A stretch of 64,000 bases of DNA from Heliopora coerulea (taxonomy: Eukaryota > Cnidaria > Anthozoa > Scleralcyonacea > Helioporidae), in the NCBI GenBank assembly GCA_030142905.1, contig JASJOG010000019.1:1586501-1650500 (forward strand), written 5' to 3'. How positions within the stretch are numbered: the stretch's first letter is position 1; each line of letters begins with the position of its first letter. Below, one piece after another: positions 1-18,400 of this stretch. Under the pieces are notes generated by a model. That model was not told the origin of the DNA and did not search any database. It saw only the letters and a list, made by a program, of their open reading frames with translations. Position numbers and translations under genes: made by a program.

Positions 1-1
1 T

Positions 2-1213
2 TACTATGGCATTGAAGACACGGAGAGGAAGATAGAAGGGCAAAAGATGAATAGGTCCGACTTCGAAAATGTGAAAAAGGAAATTCAACGTGTTCTTGAC
101 GATAGCATGAAATGGGGTGAGCAGCCAAAATCACCTGAATCAGGAGTCGGTTGGGATATCCAGTTTATTCCAGTTCGTGGGAAAGACGGTGGACAAAATG
201 AACTAAAAGACGATCGGTTTGTGATTGTTATTTCATTATGTCCATTTCTAGGTGGTGTGTTTAGCCATCCACCACTTAGCTATAAATTGGACGAAAACGA
301 GGAATTAAGCTCAATTAAATACGACGAATGGCGGAAGCGAATGCAGGTCACTAACAAAAACTACCGTTGGTGTGAAACTATGCTTGATCATGCCGCACGA
401 AAGAGATCCTTAAAGTTAATTAATCTATTGGACAAAGAAGTAGATTCGGGGAAACCCAAAGATAAAGTCCTGAAAATCCTTGACAAACGGACTAAATCAC
501 TTGACTTTCGAACGAAATCAGGCAAAATAACTCTCTGCCTCCAGCGTGCATTTGTGCATCATCGAATAGGTGAGCCAAAGATGGTTGAGAAACAGTTGCG
601 GATAGCTGAGAAACTTTTGGCTGTCGGAACAACTTTACTGAAGAACAGACGTCTGCTCGAGCTTCATTGGTGCACTTTGAAGGCAAGCTTCGAACGCAGG
701 GAGAATCTGGAAAAGAGCCTTCTAACAACCTACGAATGTCTGGATAAAACTGAAAGTGTTTTTCCAGGCTGGGAAAACGCAATTATCTGGAATACCCATG
801 CAAATACTCTCGCAGCGATGACCTGCAAAGACAAGAATCTCTACAGAAAAAAAGAAAGATTCGACAAGGCTGTAAGTGCATGGTGCAAAGCCATTGAACA
901 TGCACGAAGAGTCATTTTATCTTTTAAACCAGATGATAAAGAAAGAAAAGACCTAGTTACCATTTCCAACTTAATATATACGTCCCATTTATACATTGCG
1001 CTATTTTACATGGGATTTACACGTTCAGGTGATGAATTCAGTATACCTTCAGAGAAGAATGAAGAGGAGCCGAGGAACGTTGTAAAAGAAAGGGTCAACG
1101 CTGTCTTGGCTGTTGATACAGACAAATGGCCGCGTTCTGAGTATAACGAGGCACTTCTGTGTATAGTAAATTGTTTGCATGAAAAGAGTTATGTCAAAGA
1201 TGCAGAATCTTAG
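2..1213 (+). CDS. 3' terminal exon of an unrecognised helical-repeat (TPR-like) protein
   Basis: The frame is open from base 2, upstream of the first ATG at 47, so this is the last part of a gene that starts outside the window. It gives about 400 residues ending at TAG 1211-1213. The protein is soluble and highly charged, with no signal peptide or membrane segment. Residues from about 110 onward (counting from Met-47) look like stacked amphipathic helices of about 34-40 residues ('KSGKITLCLQRAFVHHRIGE', 'FDKAVSAWCKAIEHARRVI'), as in tetratricopeptide-like solenoids. The first 110 residues hold a Trp/Pro-rich globular part. I do not recognise the family. By analogy such solenoids bind other proteins. 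A neighbouring N-terminal domain may lie upstream. Function is unknown; the TPR-like reading is by eye. Confidence 0.7.
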   Translation, partial: YYGIEDTERKIEGQKMNRSDFENVKKEIQRVLDDSMKWGEQPKSPESGVGWDIQFIPVRGKDGGQNELKDDRFVIVISLCPFLGGVFSHPPLSYKLDENEELSSIKYDEWRKRMQVTNKNYRWCETMLDHAARKRSLKLINLLDKEVDSGKPKDKVLKILDKRTKSLDFRTKSGKITLCLQRAFVHHRIGEPKMVEKQLRIAEKLLAVGTTLLKNRRLLELHWCTLKASFERRENLEKSLLTTYECLDKTESVFPGWENAIIWNTHANTLAAMTCKDKNLYRKKERFDKAVSAWCKAIEHARRVILSFKPDDKERKDLVTISNLIYTSHLYIALFYMGFTRSGDEFSIPSEKNEEEPRNVVKERVNAVLAVDTDKWPRSEYNEALLCIVNCLHEKSYVKDAES

Positions 1214-3026
1214 TTGTCAAAGGTCAACAAATTCCCTCGTTTAAAACCTTTAGCCTTAAAAGTGGTTAAGGAGGATAAATTACGTGGTGCTTGGATCTGT
1301 CGCTTCATCTATGGCGTCCTTGATTTTCTTAATGAATGGCTGTGTTGTTAATACCTATTCTGTTGGCTAAGGGAGCTTCAATTTTCTTGCCGAAACTAGC
1401 CATCGAGAAAGTTGTATTGCCACTAGTACACTTCTTTAAATTTGGGTGTTGAATGCAGCCGCCGCCAGGTAATTAATAATTCAATGAGAAGTCTGAGTGA
1501 TTTATCCCGCAACTTTTGGGACGGTTTGATCAGTTAAATTGCTAGTTATGTTTTCGTCTACGTTCTGGTTGCAACGTAATTAAAAGGATTAGACAATTGC
1601 AGACAGGCCCGTCGCAAGAAATATGGTAACGGAGGGGTGCAATTTAGCGCACCTAATGTAAATCCTCTTATAAGTCTAAAATAATCCATTGTTATCTTAA
1701 TCTAAATCTACACCTACCTCTTCATCTATATCTGCGGCCTTGTCTCTGCACTAAAAACGTGAATAGGATGAGTGTTATAAATCTGTATATCTAACTCTAC
1801 AAAAGGATCTGTATCTACTTTAACAACAACGACTGCCTATGTCTTCATATTTGTGTATGTATATATGTGAATACAAGTCAAATAGATTTAGGATATTCGT
1901 GCAAATATAATTTAGTATGAAGAAATTGATGAAATGAACGTAGAGTTTTAACAACAATTGTCAATGTAACGCAAAACTAGTTTAGTAATGTTTTGGAACA
2001 CTAATGGACAGTATCTTCAAGTACAAATTTTTATGGAGGGGGATACCTTCCTATACAGTGGGGCACAGTCCCCTCGTGCCCCAGCTTGATTCCACATGAA
2101 TGATTTCTGAGTCCCCTGAGTGGAATTTAACCTGAAATCTTCTTGGTCAAGGCTTAACGACGGTTTCAAAGGAATCATGTAGAGCTAATAAAATTTTCCT
2201 GAACAACATTCACGCACTTCTAATACCCGTGAGACGCATCGAAATTTCGTGCGACAATTGTTGCGTTAGAAACCGTCCTGATCAACGGCTATCTGGGCCG
2301 AGCACGTGCCAAACCAGCCGACCCCAACAGGGAGTGAATTGGCCCCTAAGCCAATTTTGGTGAAAATATACTAAACAGAGTAAAAATTAGGGAGTGTAGG
2401 AATACATCTTCCTAGGAATTCTTGACCCGAGAAATAGCTGGGTCTATACAGTGTTAAAAGTGTATATATGGCGATTCGTGAAGACAACAATTTGCTTAAA
2501 ATTTGCTACATTAAAACCGTAAAAAATGTCTGATAATTTTTTGGTTTGGAAAAAAAATGCATTCCATGGATTGTTTCCTGCAACCGGTCGACATTTACCT
2601 TCCACTTTTGTCTCCCCTACGATGCTTCCTGCCAGCGTGCATGTAGTTAGCTGTTTGGAAGGGAATAACATGATTTTTAGGAGGCTGCTTAAAATCAAAC
2701 TAAACTGGTGTTCTGGAAATTCAAACGTGTCAGCTCCATTGTTTATATTAGGCTTCACCTGCTGGGGGTTCATGTTGCACAAAGGTAATGGCGGCATTTG
2801 ATGACGTCTTTTTTGCCGTAGTCTTTGTGTTGTCGCCCTCAATCAAAAACCGACCAATGTAAACAGCTACTGTGTCACAATATTATTACCAAAATGTTTT
2901 CCATTTTTGCTAGCCCAGCTTTGTTGCTGACCTGTTCGTTGCTATAATGGATATGATTAAAAAATCTACTGCTATGAAACACATTTGTCATAAAACAGCC
3001 AATTTGATTCATTTTACCTCGTGCAG
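1214..3026. other. intergenic, no gene recognised
   Basis: AT-rich sequence after the first gene. Open frames at 2444-2842 (-) and 2526-2801 (+) overlap each other, have no splice context and resemble nothing known to me. I see no RNA gene or clear repeat. Confidence 0.5.
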
Positions 3027-3201
3027 AAAACCAAAGTACAAAGGACCTGCTCCGGCACCAAACAAATTCAATATCCAGCCGGGATATCGTTGGGACGGCG
3101 TGGACAGATCAAACGGATTCGAAAAGAAAAGGTTTGCGACGCTGGCGAATAAGGGAGCCACGAGAGAGGAGGCTTATTAGTGGAGCACTGAAGATATGTG
3201 A
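3027..3201 (+). pseudogene. BUD13: orphan last exon of BUD13 (RES-complex splicing factor) with a premature stop
   Basis: After an acceptor (gtgcag, 3021-3026) the frame encodes the conserved C-terminus of BUD13: a '[19 protein letters not shown]' stretch, then '[16 protein letters not shown]' and 'ATREEAY'. BUD13 is a subunit of the RES complex, which helps pre-mRNA splicing and nuclear retention in the spliceosome. The family ends in AYKWS-x-EDM. Here the Lys codon is TAG (3178-3180), and the rest (Trp-Ser-Thr-Glu-Asp-Met) follows in frame to TGA at 3199-3201. No other BUD13 exon is visible upstream, although the protein is normally several hundred residues. The retained splice site points to a genomic duplication, not a reverse-transcribed copy. 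A sequencing error in a real terminal exon is the alternative, but the missing body of the gene argues against it. Confidence 0.8.
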
Positions 3202-4092
3202 TAGGTAAATGGTACTGAAGCATCCATTGTAAAAGAGGTACTCCGATTTGTACATGTGAATCTTGGGGGAGAAGGTATGAAATCACAAAGCAAATGGGAT
3301 GTTGCCAAGTCTTCTAAACCTCGAAAGGTCCGTTGGTTCTGGGGATTTTCTGTCAAAGATAGCGATTGGGCGATAGATTTTAAGTCGCTTGTTTTCACCA
3401 ACAAATTTTGGTAGCGCACTTGGGATTACGGAGAGACAAGTTATTACTCTTTCTTGACCTTTTTATTACAAAATTAGGACCTGCAGGTAAATGGCACTCA
3501 AAGCACACCAAGGAGATAAACTTTGAGGAAGAACTTTTGAATAATAAAGCGAAAACCCATAGCAAAATCCAGCGGAGACCTGTCGCAGAATTGCAACTTT
3601 TTAGAGTCATTCGGCGGGTAACTAACATGGCCGTTTGGAGGATACCTGGCAAATGGTTAGTATGTATTAGCGTTTTCTACCTGAAGTAGTTCTGGGTTTG
3701 ACGATGATTGGAAAACCAGTAGCCTTGAAGTATCGGTTGGCGTATCATGTACTGAGCGATTGGGAGACAATTGTGGAGCAGGAATTGTAAGATGGCACCC
3801 GGAGGCGTGAAAGTGTTGGATGTTGAGCATAGGGAATACATTATATTAACTGTCGAGAGATCAGTCGGTGGCATCATCGAATATGTCTTTATAAACCACA
3901 AGTTGGTCTACATTATTTATACATCCAGTGCCAACTCAAATTTTCCCCAGACATGATTGATGACATCTGCGGTACACCATACACTTTTAAATGAGTTTCC
4001 GTAAAGTTCAAAAGTCGCTATATTTAAATTCCTTGAAACCTTTCGTCACATACGTCCGACATTTTTATTAAATCTTTCCTATCGGGCTCAAA
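3202..4092. other. intergenic between the BUD13 fragment and the taxilin 3' end
   Basis: Holds an open frame of 93 codons at 3408-3689 (+), basic and unassigned, with a frame in the opposite direction over the same stretch. It may be another decayed exon. No known family is recognised. Confidence 0.4.
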
Positions 4093-4098
4093 TTTATT
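4093..4098 (-). terminator. polyadenylation signal AATAAA of the taxilin gene
   Basis: The minus strand reads AATAAA about 50 nt after the taxilin stop at 4149, a normal position for a short 3' UTR. Confidence 0.6.
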
Positions 4099-4148
4099 CG
4101 TTTAATGGAATACTGTTGCCGGGAATCGTTCTGCAAATTTTCGAAACT

Positions 4149-11703
<7,555 letters not shown>

Positions 11704-12403
11704 CTTTGCTTTCCGGTCTGCGAATTCCTATTTTGGAACCAGGGTTTTTCGCAGTCGAATCTCGCGCGGTTTACTATTAATTTCAAGGACTTTTCCATCG
11801 ACTTCAGCATTTTTATTAAAGAAAGGTTAATCTGTTTTTCTCTAACCTATATTATGTTAAAAAGAACCGAGACGTAACAAAATTTTTCACTAGGGAGTTT
11901 AGCCATCCACAAAAACACGCTCACTGGTTAACAATGAAAGAAATGGCAAATGCAACTGGAGCTTATGAAGTTCTGAAGTCCTCTTCCCCCGTTATTTTGG
12001 TCATTCCCAATTGGTGCTTTGCGCCAGAACGTCTGAGGCAATCTTTTTGCGATCCAAATTCCAGTCAAAAGTAAACGGCATTGGTGAGTCAAAAATTTTT
12101 TTAAAAACTTTATTAATTCTGCTTTCTGATGTAATGTTTGGGATTGGTTTCTTCAAACCAAGTTTGCCATGAATATTTTGTCAAAATCTGCTATAATCAT
12201 TTCCAATATGCGCAGAACAAGCGGAAGTGACGTTAGAAATAATGTTCGCAAAATGGAGAGGAGTAACTCAAATCATTCCTCAACCCCCCCCCGTGCGCTT
12301 TGTAGTACTTACTATTAACAACTTTATGTACACATGTATAGACCTATTCTATATCACGACGTCTTATACCTCCTTGGTTTGGTGTGGAGCAAAGGTGAAT
12401 TTT
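11704..12403. promoter_or_regulatory. shared (bidirectional) promoter region of taxilin and TMEM39
   Basis: The two start codons are about 700 bp apart and point away from each other, so both promoters must lie here unless there are distant 5' exons. The stretch next to taxilin is richer in CG dinucleotides than nearby introns. No TATA box is convincing. A 46-codon frame at 11934-12074 (+) could be an upstream ORF in a TMEM39 5' exon. The open frames at 12227 and 12334 are mostly 5' UTR. Confidence 0.5.
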
Positions 12404-15400
12404 ATGCCGAGTGGGCGGAAAGTTTGTGCGCAGAAACCTTCCGGAACAAACTTAAGAAACACGCCAGATTCCAGAGGCAGTTTAAGGTAGAGACTAATTT
12501 GCTTGGGACAGTGACTTTACCGTACCTCGAACTCAAACAAATATTTAAATGACCCTTTCTTTTGTTTTGAGTTCTTCACAGTACACATTAACTCTCTGAA
12601 CAAAGAAGTTTGTAATATTGTGGCATTGCTACCTGCCTTGAGACAAACAGTTCGGCATTACTGCGATTGGGGTGAGCTACGAACAGTTTGTATTACTCAT
12701 GAACAAAGCAATTATTCACACAGCCAGAACATCCGTATTGTGAAGGGTTAATGTGAGCTGCTATTTCAAGTATCTGATCAACCTTCTACGAAAGCTGTTA
12801 GGTAAACATCGGTGACTGACGGGGACGGGGCGTTTTTTTATGTTTTGCCAGGAATGGACATTCTGTATTAACTTCGTGTTCGACAGGTGCCTGTCTCCCA
12901 GCCAAAGGTGCCATTCATCATCTACCGTGTCCAATGACTCCAGTCTTCACAGCTATAGGCTTTGAAATTTTTTATCTCTTTTACGGTCTTTGTGCACTTT
13001 TTATTCAATACATCAACATCTACAAAACGGTAAGTGTACCAGTTTGAATGCACAATTTTCTCCGTTAAAATATTTGTTCAAAAAGTTTATTATTAACGAG
13101 GTATAACCGTCGTTATAATCCCACCCACTGCTACCGTTTCTTGCCCAAACATTGAACTGTAGTAAATTTACTCCGTTCAGTTTTGCACTCATTATGTTAG
13201 CTTTCTCTGCCTTCGTCGTATTTCATGACAACCCGAAAAAATCAATATTCTTTTGACTAAACTCAACATTGTTTTAATTTGCTCGCTTAGGAACCTGTTC
13301 TCAATGCGATATATTAATGAAGTAACTGTGAATTTATTTAAATTTTTGACAATATAATGCAATGGACGCGTTAATATGAGTGAAGATTTTTGCAAACAAA
13401 TGCTCTGGGGGCGTTTTCTGTCTCCTGTTGTTGTAAGTTCTTGGGAATTATTTTCGACACCGAATGCGATTCAGCGCCATGTGATGGTATTGTCAATAAG
13501 CTTCTTTGCCTGGTTGTTGATTAACTATATATAAATTCTTAATGACGACAGGTAGTCCAGTTTGCTACTGCTTTCCAACCAGGCAAGAGAATATGATAAA
13601 TCCCAAACCCTCTGTATCTTAATAAAATTTGTGAAAACTGTACCAAACTTTTATCATGACAGAGTAGATGCAATTATTACTATAGAGAACTAATTTTGGA
13701 TTGAAGGTCCAGTATAGAAAACATTTTTGAATGGTTACTATAGCAGTTGGTCATGAAAGCATAAGGATGTTCCATTAAGATACTCGTTATATTAGGGAAT
13801 TGTGTGATAGACCTGGTTACTCTAGTTTTACAAATATTGAAATTTCCATTTTCTCCTTGTAAGTTTTTTTAGAAACTGGTGCATGCTTATGACAGAACAA
13901 GTACAAATGGTCACCATGCATATTTAGCCCTGGCCATTGTGCCATGGCATGCTTGGGGCCATGGTGTCGTGGTCCCCCTTAACCTACTGTGTTGGAATAA
14001 AAATTCACACATAATATGTTAGATTGATGAAGTTATTAGTACTTGTGAGAGGGGATCACGCCTTTTGAATGAGTCACAAAAATATTATGAACTCATATCA
14101 CTGTCATATCAATTAGAGGACCTTTCATCTCTCATGGTTGGCTGTAGGCCTGTTGTGGTTGGGTGTTATCTCCCATAAGGAAAATCTTGGCTTCCTCTTG
14201 GCAGATGGTTGGGCTTTACTTTAGGTTAGCTACTGTGAGCTGTTACAAAATGAATGTCTTGAAAGAATTTAAGCCATTAATTTAAGTGCTTGCATGACTT
14301 CCTGCTTATGCAATCAAAATAACAAGTCACTCTGCTAACTATGAAGTCTTTGAAAAGTCTTATATTGTTTATTGTTAACAAGCTTACAGAACTGTGGCTT
14401 TTCTTAAGGGTTTTTAAAGAACTGGTTGTTATTAGGAAGACTCCTTGAATGCTGGTTTTTTTTATGTTTCTCTGTAGAAGTATAAAGCTTATTTAGTTTT
14501 CTTTTACCATTAAATTTTAATGAGAATTTGAAACAACATTAAAGCCAAACTTGATGTGGCTGTTGACTTTACTTTAAATTCCAAGGGATAAACTCTGTAA
14601 TTTTGATAAAAAGTGAAGTGCTACATTCAACCTATTCTGTTCAGTTCATGGTCTCAAATCCTATAAATCTTTTCCTCTCTTCATTTTTTTTGTTTCTCAG
14701 TCTTCAACTCATTAAGAGGCAGGGCTCAGTAAAATTCATGGCTCATGACAAGTAAAATTTCCTGGCATTATCCAGAGTAAAATACTAAACTTTACCCTTG
14801 CACCTTAATGGGTTAATATCAGTACTTAGGTAATGGAGTTCCCAATAACCACATGATTATTACTAGGTAAGTGCTAACCCAACTAAGCAACATATAGGTC
14901 TAACTTTCTCTCAGTTATTTATTTTCATAATTATCCCTAGTCATGTTGTAATCACAATTATTTGAGGTATATGGAAATAGTTTTATTAGTAATATTATTA
15001 ATTTAAAAATTAGACTCATTAGCTATTAAATCTCTTGTCTAATCAGGTTTGTTAATTCTGACTAGGAAAGTTCTAGAGGTTCCAAGGTCATGGATGTTCT
15101 GACATTCTCTAGTTTGTTGCTATGCTATTCTAGCTAGAACTCTTGGTGACCCTCGAAATCTTTGAGAACCTATATCTATGTCTGACATGACAACCAAACT
15201 TTTGAAAAGGGACTCCTTAGTCCCATTTTTATGCCATTTTGCTCGTTTCCAAAAGGAGTTCCACTATTACAAACCCACGATAGCTACAACTAACAAGTGC
15301 TAACAAAAGCTGTGCATTTTAGGGTGATCATAATTTGCATACATGATTTTATTTTACTATTTTTAATGTTCTCAAATGAGAATTGTTATGTTTGCTTAGA

Positions 15401-18400
15401 ATTATCATTTGATTGACTACCAAGAGGTTCTTGTTATTGCACTGTTTTTAATGAGGAGAATTGGATGGATTGTTTTTGAACAGGTTGGTTGTGAAGAAGC
15501 TTGACTATTTTAAAAACACCATTAGGTTTTTAGCCAAGAAAAGCTTTTTGATTGCAACCCTTTTGTCAAAACTGGTATAGCAACAAATTCTGAAATGTTT
15601 CAAAAACATGCTTTGAAATCATGAAAACCATCACTTGATTATGAGGGTAGCATGTTTAAATAAATGCAGGATAAATTTTGTGCAGCTAGATCACTTGAAC
15701 ATGTTGATCAGTTTTAGTATTTTACACATACTGATAAACCATGATGTTTTAAATTAATTGCATTCTGTTTGATTTTGTATGGATATTTTTTGAATAGATG
15801 TTTTGATAACACAGAATGTATTTGAATTCAATGTAACCCTTTCAAGTCTGAAAACTATTTCAGAAATTTACTCCGGCAAATGCTTGATGATCTCTTTACT
15901 ACAATGGCCTTTACTAGAATGGATATTTCACTAGAATGTAAATCTAGCAAGTTGGATTGATTTTTGGATGCTCACTTACCTGTTAAAATTGTTGCTACGC
16001 CATCTCTAATGTAGATGAGAATAGCAAAATCAAGAGAAGTAATTCATTCAATAATTTGATAAAATTAATGTCTATCAATATTTTACTTCAGGCTAGACAT
16101 TACATGTTTACTGACTTTTATTTGATGTCATTATTAATTTTTGTCCAAATCTCATCTACAAATATAAACTATTGGATATTAAATGCCTTCAAGCTGCAAA
16201 ATTTTTCAGGATATGTATAGGTAGTCTTGATAATGTGCATGTGAAATGTCTGTTCCTTTAGATTTTTTTGTGCTTTCTTATTTTAGGTTGTGTATTTGAA
16301 AGAAATATCCTCAATTAAAACTGTTCTGATGGCATTTCTAAAAGGTCTTGGTCTTGTCAGTTTGGCAGCTAGCTTTGGTTGGTTGATCACACAACTATAC
16401 AAAACAACTTCACTGACAAATACTTTATTGCTGTTCCTGTACCCGTAAGTACCATAAAAATGACGTCTCTGTATCCTTAGAAAATGCATGAGGAAATTTG
16501 TCCAGCTGTAATACTCAGAAAAACCATGAGTCCCAAGTGGGTAAGGGTGTTGATTGATGCCATGATAGTGCACTTGTCTCACACTTCTGTTACCCAGATG
16601 CAATTCTTGCTCATTGCACTGGTATAATTAAAATTACCTTGGTTCTTTGCAAGAAGAATGTAGTCCAGTTGGTCCACCAAGCTTTATAGGTATTCTCCAG
16701 TATTCCCATTTCCTAGTATTGTACCACCTTCTAGTGGACCTGTAAGAGATTACCCTTGCTGGACCTGTTGGGAGAACAGTTTAGATGACTGATAAAGTAA
16801 TCCAGTATAAAAAGAGACTAACTTATACGTGAGAACCTAACCTATAATTGTTCTCATTCCTAAGTAGATATGTCTCACAAACATGTACTCTGGCCTGCCC
16901 CGAGGGGGACACAACTGGGGCAGTTTGCCCTGGGCTCCAACTTCAAGAGGGGCCCCTAGACCCCAAGTGCAAGAAAGGCTCCCTCATAGTGATAAATTTA
17001 TTTCCTTTATATTTCAAATGAAGATAATATAACTGAATAAGATCCACTACTTTTGTTTAATCAATGCTGTTTATTTATTTATTGAACACTGGGTCATTAC
17101 ACATTGAGCCAGGTCAGAACACACATCTTTTCTCCTGAATAGTTATCTTCAGGCTCTCCAGTAAAGAATGCAATGAAAGTGTTATTGTCCAGCACAATAT
17201 CAACCAAAGTAAGTTATGCAAGGGGAGGCCTCAAATTTCTATTTTGCCCTGGGCCCCATCCAGATTCTGGGCAGGCCTGCTTGTACTGCAAATTTTGACT
17301 CCCCAAAGGATGCTTCTGTTCTAGTATTCCACCAATGGTCATTTCTTTATGTTACCTTGTCTGCACATTGGATCAGAATTTTGCTCTCAACATTATATTG
17401 CTCCTGTGGTTTAGACAGCAGTCGATATTTGACAGTAATTGGTATTTGACAGCGGATGTCTAATGGAGTAAATATAATATTCTGCAATTGATTTTCAAGT
17501 TTGGCTGCTTTCTGTTTGAACAGTTTGGATAGTTACATAGTCCTGTACTTGTCAGTGGACAAACCAAGAGCCTTGATGATCATACAATGTAACAAGGGCT
17601 CATGTGACAATGTTTTACTGAAGGCAGGAATGTTTGGTCAGAGTGGACTTTCTCATGCATAAGGCCTGGATTTTCCAGCTTGACTGGTTCCTATACTCAA
17701 AGTTGGGTTAATCTGATATATGTGTATATATATATATAGGGAAATGTGGGAGCTTGGAGGTATCTTGAATGATAGATGAATGATCGTCAAGCTCTATCCT
17801 CAGGAAAGCAATCTCTGAGCCCCAGATGAGGATCAAACCCACCACCTTTTGATGACCAGTGAGACACTCTAACCATTGAGCTACCAAGACTCAGATGGTG
17901 AGCTAAGATGCAAGTTCAACATACGTACAACCTGAGTGGAAGCCACTATATGTTAATAATGTTATTGATCTGATATGTATTTTGGAAAATGTGGTTGCTT
18001 GAAGATATCTTGAATGATAGATGAATGATTTTCAAGCACTATCTGAGTCTTGGTAGCTCAATTGTTAGAGCATCTCACCAGTCATCAGAAGGTTGCAGGG
18101 TAGATCCCCGTCTGGAGCTCAGAAATCATTTTTCTGAGGATAGAGCTTGACAATAAAAAATCTGTCATTCAAATACAGTTGTGTTTAGTAAGCTACTGGA
18201 CCGACTAGTCTGAACTTTAAAAATGGAAAGCACTCTTTGAAGAGCAGTAAATTTCTACCTAAAATCCTATTGACCACAAAAAGTTTATTCTCCTTTCTTT
18301 GTTTAGTACTACAACATATTTGTTTGTGTTTGGCTTCAGAATGGAATTAAGGTTACAAAGATTATCCCCTAAAGTTACCCATCATATAGTGCAGAACATC

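Noticed and set aside
12334..12552. Open frame 'MYRPILYHDVLY...' overlapping the TMEM39 first exon.
   Set aside because: The frame of 12404 (MPSGRK) joins exon 2 at 12852 in phase and resembles TMEM39 N-termini; the other frame does not.
12583..12671. Exon-like stretch between TTCTTCACAG and GTGAGC ('HINSLNKEVCNIVALLPALR').
   Set aside because: Phase compatible only with a later acceptor at 12886, and not needed once 12486 joins 12852. Could be an alternative exon, but nothing supports it.
16890..17281. Possible MITE with CTGGCCTGCCCC ... GGGCAGGCCTG ends.
   Set aside because: Inverted match is only about 12 bp with no target duplication; the GGGC-rich text also repeats directly.
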